Origin: Oscillospiraceae bacterium
GTDB taxonomy: Bacteria; Bacillota; Clostridia; Oscillospirales; Oscillospiraceae
Direction: 5' to 3'
DNA: 64,000 nucleotides
Assembly: GCA_916988195.3 (NCBI GenBank)
Contig: CAKASQ030000028.1
Span: 146,123-210,122 of the forward strand
Shown here piece after piece: positions 49,311 to 58,375 of this stretch. The notes beneath the pieces were generated by a model, which saw only the letters and a list, made by a program, of their open reading frames with translations, was not told the origin of the DNA and ran no database searches. How positions within the stretch are numbered: the first letter of the stretch is position 1; every line of letters starts with the position of its first letter. Position numbers and translations under genes: made by a program.

Positions 49311-49670
49311 ATGGCAGTAAAACAGACCGCTGGGCGCGAAAAGCTCGGCACATTTGCTCCAAAATTTGCAGAACTCAACGACGACGTGCTCTTCGGCGAG
49401 GTCTGGAGCCGGGAGGATACGCTCAGCCTGCGCGATCGGAGCCTTGTTACGGTCGTCTCCCTGATGGCACAGGGTCTGGTCGATTCCTCGTTCCAGTATC
49501 ACCTGATGACCGCGAAGAAAAACGGCATCACGAAAGCAGAGATCGCGGAAATTCTGACTCACGCCGCGTTCTATGCCGGTTGGCCGAAGGCCTGGGCAGC
49601 ATTCAACATGGCAAAGGAGGTCTGGGCGGAGGACGAAACCCCGGATGACGCAAAGGCCGCGCACGAATAG
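49311..49670 (+). CDS. Carboxymuconolactone-decarboxylase (CMD) family protein
   Basis: ATG 49311 behind GCAGGAGG gives 119 residues; the longer open frame upstream crosses a repeat. Sequence: FAELNDDVLFGEVWSREDTL, RDRSLVTVVSLMAQGLVDSS, FQYHLMTAKKNGITKAEIAE, and HAAFYAGWPKAWAAFNMAKE. This is the gamma-CMD fold (helical trimers or hexamers). The C-x-x-C/His peroxidase site of AhpD is missing (SSFQYH), so it is not an AhpD-type reductase. The real substrate is unknown. A flavodoxin gene follows 42 bp later; a redox pair is possible. Confidence 0.88.
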   Translation: MAVKQTAGREKLGTFAPKFAELNDDVLFGEVWSREDTLSLRDRSLVTVVSLMAQGLVDSSFQYHLMTAKKNGITKAEIAEILTHAAFYAGWPKAWAAFNMAKEVWAEDETPDDAKAAHE

Positions 49671-49712
49671 GAGCATTCCAGACGCTATTTTCGAATTTCA
49701 GGAGGAATTCAC

Positions 49713-50195
49713 ATGTCTAAAACATTGGTTGCTTATTTTTCCGCCAGCGGCGTGACCGCAAAGCTCGCCAAGACGCTGGCAAAGGTGACGAACGCGGACC
49801 TTTTTGAGATCAAACCCGTCACGCCCTACACGGCCAAGGACCTTGACTGGATGGATAAAAAGAGCCGCTCAACGATCGAGATGCAGGACAAGGCCTCGCG
49901 CCCCGAGATGGCAGAGAAGCTTTCGTCCTGCGCGCAGTACGATACCGTCTTCGTGGGCTTTCCCATCTGGTGGTACGAAGCGCCGCGCATCATTGAGACG
50001 TTTCTGGAGAGCTGCGATTTGAGCGGCAAAACCTTCGTCCCCTTCGGAACCTCCGGCGGAAGCTCCATGGGAAAGACCGCACAGATCCTCGCCCCCAGCT
50101 GCCCGGGCGCAAAGGTGCTTAGCGGCAAGGTGCTCCGCGCCTCAAGCTCCGAGGCGGACGTGAAGGCTTGGGTCGACAGCCTGCATCTGGCATAA
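49713..50195 (+). CDS. Flavodoxin
   Basis: The protein has 160 residues. The FMN phosphate loop is LVAYFSASGVTAKLAKTLA, followed by FEIKPVTPYTAKDLDW, VFVGFPIWWYEAPRIIETFL and FVPFGTSGGSSMGK. This is the 'flavodoxin_4' type common in Clostridia, involved in low-potential electron transfer or small-molecule reduction. ATG behind CAGGAGGAATTC. Probably co-transcribed with the CMD gene. Confidence 0.92.
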   Translation: MSKTLVAYFSASGVTAKLAKTLAKVTNADLFEIKPVTPYTAKDLDWMDKKSRSTIEMQDKASRPEMAEKLSSCAQYDTVFVGFPIWWYEAPRIIETFLESCDLSGKTFVPFGTSGGSSMGKTAQILAPSCPGAKVLSGKVLRASSSEADVKAWVDSLHLA

Positions 50196-50217
50196 CTGCG
50201 TTTCATATGCGCTATAA

Positions 50218-50258
50218 CCTGCCTGCTTCCCTTTCCTGGCGGCAGGCGGTTTTTTTGA
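50218..50258 (+). terminator. Probable terminator after the flavodoxin gene
   Basis: CCTGCC ... GGCAGG arms 18 nt apart, then CGGTTTTTTTGA. The stem is short, so confidence is moderate. Confidence 0.5.
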
Positions 50259-50382
50259 AATTCTTTTGGATTTTCAAAAATTTTATCCCCCGGGGGAGCT
50301 TAAAATGGGTCGCGCGATCTGATAAGATACGAGCATGACAGTGACGTCCTGTCAGATTTCACTTGATTTCAGGAGACGAACC

Positions 50383-51981
50383 ATGAAAAAGCTTCTCTCG
50401 CTTCTTTTGGCGCTGACCATGCTGCTTTCGCTCTGCGCCTGCGCAAAGACCGAATCTTCCGGCGAAACAGCCAACACTTCCACACAGGAGCCTGCTTCCG
50501 CGCAGGAAGCTGCATCAACCGATCCAGAGCCATCGACGCTGGTCTATGGCTCGGGAGATTATACCCGCATCAACCCCGCGATGGACGAGCACGGCGAGAT
50601 CAACCTCCTCATCTTCGACGGCCTCACCGCCCACGACGGCGAAAACAACGTCGTTCCGGGCCTCGCCGAAAGCTGGGATTTTGACGAGGAAACCAACACC
50701 TACACCTTCCATCTGCGCTCCGACGTCACCTGGCACGACGGCGAGTGCTTCACCGCAAACGACGTGAAGTTCACGATTGAGGCCATCATGGGCCCCGACA
50801 ACGGCTCGGAGAACGCGCCGAACTTTGAAGATGTCGAGGAAATCACGGTGGAAGACGATTACACCGTCTCCTTCCGCCTCTGCGCCCCGAACGCCGCATT
50901 CCTGGACTACATGACGATGGCGATTCTGCCGCAGCACCTTTTAGAAGGCGAAGACTTCCAGACCTCCGACTTCTTCCGCAATCCGATCGGCACGGGCGCA
51001 TATAAGCTCGCAAGCTGGGACGTCGGTCAGTCGATCGTTCTTGAGAAAAACGAGAGCTATTTTAAGGGCGCGGCAAACATCGACCGCATCATCTTCAAGA
51101 TCGTCCCCGACGACAATGCGCAGGCCATGCAGCTGGAGTCCGGCGAGCTGGACCTTGCGCTCCTCGACCCCAAAAATGCCCAGCAGTTCCAGGGAAAAGA
51201 CGGCTTTGCCTGCTACGATCTCAAAACCAGCGACTACCGCGGCATTCTCTTTAACTTCTGGAACGACTACTGGAGCGAAAATAAAGACATCATCCCCGCC
51301 GTCTGCTACGCGATCGACCGGCAGGCCATCGTGGACGCGGTGCTTCTGGGGCAGGGCTTGCCGGCCTACGGCCCCCTGCAGCGGAACATCTATAATAATG
51401 AAAACGTCGAGCACTACGACTATAACCCCGAAAAGGCAAAGTCCGTTCTGGAATCTGCCGGCTGCACGATGGGCTCGAACGGCTACTACGAGCGGAACGG
51501 CGAGGAAATCGGCTTTGTCATCAGCGTCATGGCCGGCGAACAGGACCGCATCGATATCGCGCAGGCCGCCGCGCAGCAGCTTCGTGATGTCGGCATCCAC
51601 TGCACCGTCGATATCCCGGCCAAGATGGACTGGGGCGGACAGCAGGCGTGCCTGATCGGCTGGGGCAGCCCCTTTGACGCGGACGATCACACCTACAAGG
51701 TCTTCGGCACCGACAAGGGCGCAAATTACTCCGGCTACTCAAACGAAAAAGTCGACGAATATCTGACCAAGGCGCGCGAGTCCTCCGACCCGGCCATCCG
51801 GAAGGAATATTACGACCTCTTCCAGCAGGAGCTCGCCAATGACCCGGCCTACGCCTTCATCTGCTACATCGACGCAAACTATGTCGCCTCCAGCCGCCTG
51901 CACGGCATCTCGACCGATACCGTCATGGGCCACCACGGCGTGGGCATCTTCTGGAACGTCCGGGAATGGACGCTCGACTAA
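50383..51981 (+). CDS. Peptide/nickel-type ABC transporter substrate-binding lipoprotein (SBP family 5)
   Basis: ATG 50383 behind AGGAGACGAACC gives 532 residues. Signal peptide KKLLSLLLALTMLLSLCAC with lipobox; linker to residue 45; then the family-5 fold: LLIFDGLTAHDGENNVVPGL + AESWDFDEETNTYTFHLRSD, VTWHDGECFTANDVKFTIE (SBP_bac_5 signature), NPIGTGAYKLASWD, ICYAIDR-like VCYAIDRQAIVDAVLLGQG, and the C-terminal SGYSNEKVDEYLTKARE. It binds oligopeptides, nickel-like ligands or glutathione-type compounds outside the cell. It is first in a five-gene operon with oppD, oppF, oppB, oppC types. Confidence 0.93.
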   Translation: MKKLLSLLLALTMLLSLCACAKTESSGETANTSTQEPASAQEAASTDPEPSTLVYGSGDYTRINPAMDEHGEINLLIFDGLTAHDGENNVVPGLAESWDFDEETNTYTFHLRSDVTWHDGECFTANDVKFTIEAIMGPDNGSENAPNFEDVEEITVEDDYTVSFRLCAPNAAFLDYMTMAILPQHLLEGEDFQTSDFFRNPIGTGAYKLASWDVGQSIVLEKNESYFKGAANIDRIIFKIVPDDNAQAMQLESGELDLALLDPKNAQQFQGKDGFACYDLKTSDYRGILFNFWNDYWSENKDIIPAVCYAIDRQAIVDAVLLGQGLPAYGPLQRNIYNNENVEHYDYNPEKAKSVLESAGCTMGSNGYYERNGEEIGFVISVMAGEQDRIDIAQAAAQQLRDVGIHCTVDIPAKMDWGGQQACLIGWGSPFDADDHTYKVFGTDKGANYSGYSNEKVDEYLTKARESSDPAIRKEYYDLFQQELANDPAYAFICYIDANYVASSRLHGISTDTVMGHHGVGIFWNVREWTLD

Positions 51982-52081
51982 GCGCCGTTCCAACACAATC
52001 AGCCAATCCATTGAAACCAATACAGCGTCGCAGGCCAAGGGACACGTCCCTTGGCTTGCGCGCGCATCTGAGGCAAAAATT

Positions 52082-53095
52082 ATGGAACATCTCTTAGCGC
52101 TTCAAAACCTGCACGTCAGCTACCACACCCCGCGCGGAACCGTGCAGGCGGTGCGGGGCGTTGACCTGACGCTGGACTCTGGCGAGGTGCTGGCCGTCGT
52201 CGGAGAATCCGGCTGCGGCAAGAGCGCGCTTTTAAAGGCCATTATGCGGCTGCTGCCTGAAAACGCGAGCGTGACGGGAAGAATCGTTGTAAACGGCACG
52301 GACATCGCGCCGTATCCGGAAAAGCAGCTCCAGAAGCTGCGCGGAAGCCTTTTCTCCATGGTCTTTCAGGACCCGATGACCGCGCTCAACCCCAGCATGA
52401 CGATCGGCTCGCAGATCGCCGAAGCCATCGTCGTGCACGAACCGAAGATCTCCAAAGAAGCGCTTCGTGCGCGCGTGCTGGAGCTCATGGAGCTTGTCGA
52501 AATTGACAGGCCCATGGAGCGCATGAAGCTCTATCCCCACAATTTTTCCGGCGGCATGCGCCAAAGAGCCGTTATGGCCATTGCTCTTGCCGCGCGGGCA
52601 AAAATTCTGCTGGCCGACGAGCCGACGACGGCGCTCGATGTGACCATTCAGGCGCAGATTCTGGATTTACTCCGGAACCTTCAGAAAAAGCTTCACACGG
52701 CGACGATCCTCGTCTCTCATGACCTTGGCGTTGTCGCAAGAGCCGCCGACCGCGTGGCCGTGATGTATGCGGGAAAAATCGTGGAGATCGGAACCGCGGA
52801 GGAGGTCTACTACGACCCGCGCCATCCCTACACCTGGGCGCTTCTGCGGGCGCTTCCGGCCCTGGCCACCGGGGGTGACGCGCTTTATACCATCCCCGGC
52901 ATGCCGCCGACACTGATCGATCCTCCCAAAGGCGATGCGTTCGCCTGCCGGAACGAGTACGCGCTTGCCATCGACTACGAAAAAGAGCCTCCGCTGCTTC
53001 GCGTGACGGACACGCACTACGCCGCAACGTGGCTGCTTGACCCCCGCGCGCCCAGAATCACACCGCCGATTGGAGTTCGCCGCCATGGAATCTGA
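52082..53095 (+). CDS. Peptide-type ABC transporter ATPase (OppD/DppD-like)
   Basis: The start at ATG 52082 (MEHLLALQNLHVSYHTPRGT) gives 337 residues. Walker A VGESGCGKSALLKAIM, signature NFSGGMRQRAVMAIAL, Walker B ILLADEPTTALDVTIQAQIL and the switch LVSHDLGVVARAADRVAVMY are classic OppD. The C-terminal oligopeptide-transport domain has RHPYTWALLRALPAL and a Cys in DAFACRNEYAL where OppD homologues have a 4Fe-4S-like Cys cluster, here mostly reduced to one Cys. It overlaps the next ATPase by 11 nt. Confidence 0.94.
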   Translation: MEHLLALQNLHVSYHTPRGTVQAVRGVDLTLDSGEVLAVVGESGCGKSALLKAIMRLLPENASVTGRIVVNGTDIAPYPEKQLQKLRGSLFSMVFQDPMTALNPSMTIGSQIAEAIVVHEPKISKEALRARVLELMELVEIDRPMERMKLYPHNFSGGMRQRAVMAIALAARAKILLADEPTTALDVTIQAQILDLLRNLQKKLHTATILVSHDLGVVARAADRVAVMYAGKIVEIGTAEEVYYDPRHPYTWALLRALPALATGGDALYTIPGMPPTLIDPPKGDAFACRNEYALAIDYEKEPPLLRVTDTHYAATWLLDPRAPRITPPIGVRRHGI

Positions 53096-53990
53096 AATTC
53101 TTCTTTCCGCGCAGAATATTTCACACAGCTTCTACCTCAGCAAGACAGCCTCCGTGCGCGCGCTGGACAAGCTGTCGTTCGAGATTCGCCGGGGCGAAAT
53201 TTACGGTCTTGTGGGTGAGTCCGGCTCCGGAAAATCCACCGCAGCGCGCTGCGTCATGAATCTGGTAAAGCCGCAGTCCGGGCATATTTTCTACGAGGGC
53301 GTCGACATCACGGACCCCAAGCAGTTTGGCGCGAACAAACGGCTTTTGCAGACCTCGCGGCAGATGATCTTTCAGGACTCGACCTCGAGCTTAAACGGCC
53401 GCATGAAGGTCGCGGACATCATCGCCGAGCCCATGCGCATCGCCCACATGGCCCCCAAGCGAGGAACCTACCGCAAGGAGGCAGCGTTTCAGATGAAATA
53501 CGTGGGCTTAGACGAGATTTATCTCGACAAATACCCCGCCGAGCTCTCCGGCGGCCAGCGGCAAAGAGTCGCCATCGCGCGGGCGCTTTGCATGGAGCCG
53601 GAGCTTCTTGTGGCAGACGAGCCGGTCGCGTCGCTGGACGTGTCCATTCAGGCGCAGATCGTGAACCTGTTCCGCCACCTGCAGGATGAGCACGGCTTTT
53701 CGTTCCTCTTCATCGCGCATGATCTTTCCATGGTGCGCTATCTCTGCGACCGCGTCGGCGTTCTGCTGCGCGGAAAGCTTGTCGAGGAAGCGCCATCCGA
53801 AGAGCTGTTCCAGAACCCGCAGCACCCCTATACAAAGGCGCTCCTCTCCGCCATGCCGCTCCCCGACCCCATCCGCGAGCGGAACCGGAAGCTCATCCCA
53901 TTCGACGCGGACACGCTCTGTTCTCAAGGCGTGATGCGGGAGGTTTCTCCCGGCCATTTTGTGCGCACGGAAGGAGGCGAGACCGCTTGA
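53085..53990 (+). CDS. Peptide-type ABC transporter ATPase (OppF/DppF-like)
   Basis: The ATG at 53085 gives 301 residues. Walker A VGESGSGKSTAARCVMNL, a Q-loop in RQMIFQDSTSSLNGRMK, the signature ELSGGQRQRVAIARALC and Walker B LLVADEPVASLDVSIQAQIV are clear, then FLFIAHDLSMVRYLCDRVGV. The C-terminal NPQHPYTKALLSAMPLPDP is the OppF/DppF mark. It forms the heterodimeric motor with the OppD-type protein. Its TGA overlaps the TTG start of the permease gene. Confidence 0.95.
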   Translation: MESEILLSAQNISHSFYLSKTASVRALDKLSFEIRRGEIYGLVGESGSGKSTAARCVMNLVKPQSGHIFYEGVDITDPKQFGANKRLLQTSRQMIFQDSTSSLNGRMKVADIIAEPMRIAHMAPKRGTYRKEAAFQMKYVGLDEIYLDKYPAELSGGQRQRVAIARALCMEPELLVADEPVASLDVSIQAQIVNLFRHLQDEHGFSFLFIAHDLSMVRYLCDRVGVLLRGKLVEEAPSEELFQNPQHPYTKALLSAMPLPDPIRERNRKLIPFDADTLCSQGVMREVSPGHFVRTEGGETA

Positions 53991-54997
53991 AAACAAAACG
54001 TATTGTGTGGAGAGCCGCGAAGACCGCCGCCATTTTTCTCATAAGCGTGCTGGTCTTGTCGCTTCTCGTATTCGTCGTCTCGCGCCTGGCCCCCGGAGAC
54101 CCGCTCGTTGCCTTTTACGGCGAGCGTGCCGAAAAGCTGAAGCCCGCCGAGCGCGCGGCCGCCGAAGCAAGACTCGGTCTCGACCAGCCGATTCTGCGGC
54201 AGTACGCCCTTTGGCTGAAGGGAGCGCTTCGCGGCGAGTTCGGTATCTCGTATAAATACAAAATGGACGTGCTGGAGGTCATCCGGGCAAGGCTTCCGTT
54301 TACGCTGCGCCTCGGCGGCATTGGCTTCCTTCTTACGTTTTTCCTTGCTCTCGGCCTCGGCGTTCTTTGCGCGAGGCATGAAGACAAAGGGCTTGACCGC
54401 GCGCTGTGCAAAATTGGAACCGTCACGAGCTGCATCCCGGAGTTCTGGATGTCCCTCATGCTCATTCTCATCTTCGCCGTGAGCCTGCGCGTTCTTCCAA
54501 GCTCGGGCGCTTACGACGTGGGAAAGGCGGATGATTTGGGAAGCCGCATCACGCATCTGATTCTCCCCTTGACGGTCGTCGTGCTCGGCCATCTGTGGTA
54601 CTACGCCTACATGGTGCGAAACAAAATGCTTGAGGAAATGCGGATGGACTATGTCCTGCTCGCAAAATCCAAGGGCCTCGGCCGCAAGAAAATTCTCTAC
54701 CGGCACTGCCTGCGGAACGTTCTGCCGTCGTACCTTTCAATCATGGCGATCTCCGTGCCGCATGTGCTGGGCGGGACATACATTGTCGAGAGCGTCTTCT
54801 CCTACCCCGGGCTCGGCACGCTGAGCTACGAGAGCGCCCGGTATAAGGACTACAATCTTCTGATGGTGCTGTGCATCCTCTCCGGCGCGCTCGTCATCGC
54901 GTGCAATCTTCTGGCGCAGGCGCTGAGCGAGAGAATCGACCCCCGCATGCGCGCGCAGGAGGCCATCGACACATGGGAGGCGGATACGGATGGATGA
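53987..54997 (+). CDS. Peptide-type ABC transporter permease (OppB/DppB-like)
   Basis: A TTG start overlapping the upstream stop, with GGAGGCG before it, gives 336 residues. The N-terminal helix ISVLVLSLLVFVVSRLAPGD is the DppB family mark (the RLAPGDP motif). AEARLGLDQPILRQYALWLK + GALRGEFGISY follows, and the coupling loop is YVLLAKSKGLGRKKILYRHC. Six membrane segments. It partners with the OppC-type permease; ATG of the latter overlaps by 8 nt. Confidence 0.94.
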   Translation: MKTKRIVWRAAKTAAIFLISVLVLSLLVFVVSRLAPGDPLVAFYGERAEKLKPAERAAAEARLGLDQPILRQYALWLKGALRGEFGISYKYKMDVLEVIRARLPFTLRLGGIGFLLTFFLALGLGVLCARHEDKGLDRALCKIGTVTSCIPEFWMSLMLILIFAVSLRVLPSSGAYDVGKADDLGSRITHLILPLTVVVLGHLWYYAYMVRNKMLEEMRMDYVLLAKSKGLGRKKILYRHCLRNVLPSYLSIMAISVPHVLGGTYIVESVFSYPGLGTLSYESARYKDYNLLMVLCILSGALVIACNLLAQALSERIDPRMRAQEAIDTWEADTDG

Positions 54998-55871
54998 TTT
55001 TACCCTCGTCGGCGCAAGGCCGCAGGCCCCGCTTCCCGCCCAGAAAAAAGTGCCGTGGTACAGGGGAAAGCCCGTCGCAGCATACCTCGTTCTGGGGCTG
55101 ATTGTCCTTGGCTGCCTTCTCTGGAGCGCATTTTCGAAAACGGACGCGGGCTATATGGATCTGTCCGCCTGCAATCTCGCCCCGAGCCGCAGCCATCTTT
55201 TCGGCACCGACACGATGGGGCGCGATATTTTCGCGATGATCTGGTCGGGCGGGAGGCTTTCTCTTATCATCGGCGTCTGCTCGACGCTCCTTTCCACGCT
55301 TATTGCCGTCTTTTTTGGAAGCCTCAGCGGCTGCGCGGGGGAACGGCTGGGAGGCCTTCTCACGCGTGTGAACGAGATTTTCATCAGCATCCCGAACCTG
55401 CTTTTGATCGTCCTCTTGCAGGCCATTTTGGGGCAGGCCAGCGTGTGGAGCTTATCGATCGTCATCGGCCTCACCAGCTGGATGAGCATCGCGAAGGTCG
55501 TGCGCACGGAGGTGCGCGTGCTGCGCGGAAGCGAATACGTGCAGGCCGCGCGGTGCATGGGCGGAAGCTTTCTTCACATCCTGCGCGTCCATCTTGCGCC
55601 CAATTTTTTGCCGTCCATTTTATTTATGGTCATCATGAATGTGCGCGGTGCGATGCTCGCGGAGTCGACGCTGAGCTTTCTGGGGCTCGGTTTGCCGCTC
55701 GAGGTTGTCTCGTGGGGCAGCATGCTGTCTCTTTCCGAAAAGGCGCTTTTAACCGGCAGCTGGTGGATGATTGTCATTCCGGGCGTGTTCCTCGTAGCGA
55801 CGCTTCTGAGCCTGACAGAGATCGGCAACGCCATCCGCCGCAGCCTCGGCCACAGTCAGAAAATTTTATAA
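54990..55871 (+). CDS. Peptide-type ABC transporter permease (OppC/DppC-like)
   Basis: The protein has 293 residues. An N-terminal cytoplasmic stretch (KKVPWYRGKPVAAY) is followed by six helices; the family marks are SRSHLFGTDTMGRDIFAMIW, VNEIFISIPNLLLIVLLQAI, the coupling loop YVQAARCMGGSFLHILRVHL and AESTLSFLGLGLPLEVVSWG. Last gene of the operon, ended by a terminator 14 nt later. Confidence 0.94.
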   Translation: MDDFTLVGARPQAPLPAQKKVPWYRGKPVAAYLVLGLIVLGCLLWSAFSKTDAGYMDLSACNLAPSRSHLFGTDTMGRDIFAMIWSGGRLSLIIGVCSTLLSTLIAVFFGSLSGCAGERLGGLLTRVNEIFISIPNLLLIVLLQAILGQASVWSLSIVIGLTSWMSIAKVVRTEVRVLRGSEYVQAARCMGGSFLHILRVHLAPNFLPSILFMVIMNVRGAMLAESTLSFLGLGLPLEVVSWGSMLSLSEKALLTGSWWMIVIPGVFLVATLLSLTEIGNAIRRSLGHSQKIL

Positions 55872-55885
55872 CCGCAGCTTTTCCA

Positions 55886-55918
55886 AAAGTCCGCCGTTTT
55901 CGAAAAACGGCGGACTTT
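55886..55918 (+). terminator. Terminator of the peptide ABC operon
   Basis: Perfect 15-bp stem AAAGTCCGCCGTTTT / AAAACGGCGGACTTT with a 3-nt loop, then AAAATATTGG. It has no U-tract on the plus strand beyond the stem's own TTT. Confidence 0.75.
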
Positions 55919-56023
55919 AAAATATTGGTATATTTTCGTTGGAAAACAAACATACTAACCCCGATTGATTTGTTAAACTGAATCCGCAAACAGAGATACC
56001 GAAAAAATCAGGAGGGTTTCATC

Positions 56024-57619
56024 ATGGAGACTATGTTTTGCTATCAGTGCGAGCAGACAGCGAACTGCTCCGGCTGCACGGGGAACCGCGGCGTATGCGG
56101 TAAGACGGCAGATGTTGCAAATTTGCAGGACGCGCTCACCGGCGCGCTCATCGGCCTTGCCCGGGCGACGGACGGAAACGAGAAGGTCACGAAGGACACC
56201 TGGCATCTCATGGCAAGCGCCCTTTTTGCAACGCTCACGAACGTCAATTTCAGCGCCGAGGACATCGAGCGCTTCACGGACGAGGTTCACGCGGAAACCG
56301 CCCGCCTCGTCCCGGATTGCAGCTGCTGTCAAAGTCCCTGCGGGCACAACAGCGACTACGACATGCAGAAGCTCTGGACGGCGCAGGAGGACATCCGAAG
56401 CCTCAAATCCCTCATTCTCTTCGGCATCCGCGGCATGGCCGCCTACGCGCACCACGCGTTCGTGCTCGGCTATGAGGATGAAGAAATCGGCCGCTTTTTT
56501 GCCAAGGCGCTCTTTGCCGTCGGCGAAGACTGGGGCATGGAAGAGCTCCTGCCGATCGTCCTGGAGGTGGGCGAGCGAAACCTTGCGACGATGGCGCTTC
56601 TGGACAAGGCGAACACCGAAACCTTCGGCACGCCCGTTCCGACAAGCGTTCCCCTCACGATCGAAAAAGGCCCCTTCATCGTCGTCAGCGGCCACGACCT
56701 GCGCGACCTCAAGCTCCTTCTCGAGCAGACCGACGGCAAGGGCGTGAACGTCTACACCCACGGCGAGATGCTCCCCGCCCACGGCTATCCGGAGCTCAAA
56801 AAGCACCCCCAGCTCAAAGGAAACTTCGGCACCGCATGGCAGAGCCAGCAGAAAGAATTCCAGAACATTCCTGCGCCTGTCCTCTTCACGACAAACTGCC
56901 TCATGCCGCCTCGGGAGAGCTACGTAAACCGTGTCTACACGACCTCCGTCGTGGGCTACCCCGAATTACAGCATATCGGCGAAGAGAAAGACTTCTCCCC
57001 CATTATTAAACAGGCCATCGCGCTCGGCGGCTATACCGAAGACCAGCACTTCACCGGCATCAACGGCGGCGAAACCGTCACGACCGGCTTTGCAAGAAAC
57101 GCCGTTTTGTCCGTGGCCGGTCAGGTGATCGACGGCGTAAAGTCCGGCGCCATCCGGCATTTCTTCTTAGTCGGCGGATGCGACGGCGCGCGCCCGGGCC
57201 GGAATTATTACACCGAGTTTGTAAAGAAAGCCCCGAAGGATACGGTCATTTTGACGCTCGCCTGCGGCAAGTACCGCTTCAATGACCTGGACCTCGGCAC
57301 CATCGGCGGCATTCCGCGTCTTTTGGACATCGGCCAGTGCAACGACGCATACAGCGCCATTCAGATCGCCCTTGCCCTGGCAAGCGCATTCGGATGCGGC
57401 GTCAACGAGCTGCCGCTTTCGATGGTCCTTTCGTGGTACGAGCAGAAAGCCGTTGCGATTTTGCTGACACTTCTGCACCTCGGCATCCGGAACATCCGCC
57501 TCGGCCCGACGCTTCCGGCCTTCCTCTCGCCGAACGTCCTGTCCTACCTCGTCGAGCACTACGCCATCGCGCCCACTACCACGCCCGAGGAAGATCTCAA
57601 AGCGCTTCTCGGCGCATAA
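56024..57619 (+). CDS. hcp: Hydroxylamine reductase / hybrid-cluster protein
   Basis: The protein has 531 residues. The N-terminal Cys cluster METMFCYQCEQTANCSGCTG + NRGVCGK holds the 4Fe-4S ligands (Cys6, 9, 18, 25). Hybrid-cluster ligands are seen in VVSGHDLRDLKLLLEQT (His), YTHGEMLPAHGYPELKKHP (Glu/His), VLFTTNCLMPPRESYVNRVY (Cys), VGGCDGARPGRNYYTEF (Cys) and LACGKYRFNDLDLG (Cys). Hcp reduces NO or hydroxylamine and protects anaerobes from nitrosative stress, in the cytoplasm. Ribosome-binding site CAGGAGGGTTTC. It is alone between terminators. Confidence 0.97.
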   Translation: METMFCYQCEQTANCSGCTGNRGVCGKTADVANLQDALTGALIGLARATDGNEKVTKDTWHLMASALFATLTNVNFSAEDIERFTDEVHAETARLVPDCSCCQSPCGHNSDYDMQKLWTAQEDIRSLKSLILFGIRGMAAYAHHAFVLGYEDEEIGRFFAKALFAVGEDWGMEELLPIVLEVGERNLATMALLDKANTETFGTPVPTSVPLTIEKGPFIVVSGHDLRDLKLLLEQTDGKGVNVYTHGEMLPAHGYPELKKHPQLKGNFGTAWQSQQKEFQNIPAPVLFTTNCLMPPRESYVNRVYTTSVVGYPELQHIGEEKDFSPIIKQAIALGGYTEDQHFTGINGGETVTTGFARNAVLSVAGQVIDGVKSGAIRHFFLVGGCDGARPGRNYYTEFVKKAPKDTVILTLACGKYRFNDLDLGTIGGIPRLLDIGQCNDAYSAIQIALALASAFGCGVNELPLSMVLSWYEQKAVAILLTLLHLGIRNIRLGPTLPAFLSPNVLSYLVEHYAIAPTTTPEEDLKALLGA

Positions 57620-57639
57620 CCGTTTCCGGCAATGTGCAA

Positions 57640-57670
57640 AGGGCCCCCCGGTAAAACCGGGGGGTCTTCC
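57640..57670 (+). terminator. Terminator of hcp
   Basis: Stem GGCCCCCCGG / CCGGGGGGTC with loop TAAAA, then TTCCTATG. Confidence 0.75.
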
Positions 57671-57775
57671 TATGCGGGCATAGCCCTATGTTCCTCGCGT
57701 GACGCGTCAAACGCGTAAGTACGGACTGCCAACCGCGTAAGGACTGTTCTTAGCTGCTCGTAAACGAGCTTATAG

Positions 57776-58129
57776 CGGTATGCTATCACGGCAGAACAGT
57801 TCCAGATGCTCTCTGCCAGTTACACGGACGAACAGGCAAAGCTGACAGAAGCTCTTCCGCAGCGAGAATCAGAAATCCAGCGGCTGAAAGAGACGGTACG
57901 CAATACGGCAGCCTTCCTCGATAAAGCGAAGCGATACACGGACATTCAAGAACTAACACCGGAGCTGTTGCGGCTCTTCATCCAGAAAATTGTGGTGCAT
58001 GAAAAGGAAGTAAAATGGTCCAAACACGCACCACAGACTGTGGAAATTCACTACGCCGACATTGGGTGCATGGAGAACAGACAAACAGCAAAACCGGAGC
58101 AACATAAAGAAATCCCGAAAGTGTCCTGA
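57776..58129 (+). pseudogene. C-terminal remnant of a large serine recombinase
   Basis: After a TAG at 57773 the frame reads RYAITAEQFQMLSASYTDEQ, then a coiled coil (EIQRLKETVRNTAAFLDKA) and the ending RYTDIQELTPELLRLFIQKI followed by VEIHYADIGCM. This is the C-terminus of TnpX/Tn4451-type site-specific recombinases (DUF4368 region). The catalytic N-terminal Ser domain and zinc-ribbon are gone. A later ATG at 57806 is in frame but such a product would not work. It marks a former ICE or transposon. The 150 bp between hcp and here hold CGCGTCAAACGCGTAAGTA-type degenerate repeats and nothing else. Confidence 0.75.
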
Positions 58130-58158
58130 ACTATTCCCAGTTATACGCCAATGGAAAA

Positions 58159-58187
58159 CCCGGCTGGTGCCTGAAACACCAGCCGGG
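58159..58187. terminator. Hairpin after the recombinase remnant
   Basis: Stem CCCGGCTGGTG / CACCAGCCGGG with a 7-nt loop; no U-tract. 58190-58375 shows no recognisable gene. Confidence 0.5.
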
Positions 58188-58375
58188 TAACCCCGCCACC
58201 ATTGTTACCCCTGTCAGGGGGCAGCAAACCGGCCGCCGGTTCATTTCCGTTTTCGCGCTTTCGCCGCAGACTTTCCGGCAAAACGAAAGGGTCTGCCGCC
58301 CACTCGCTGCAGGCAGCAAACCCCTTTGAATGCTGGAATATTTTAAAAAATGTCCGTCTGCCCTTTTGGCTCACT

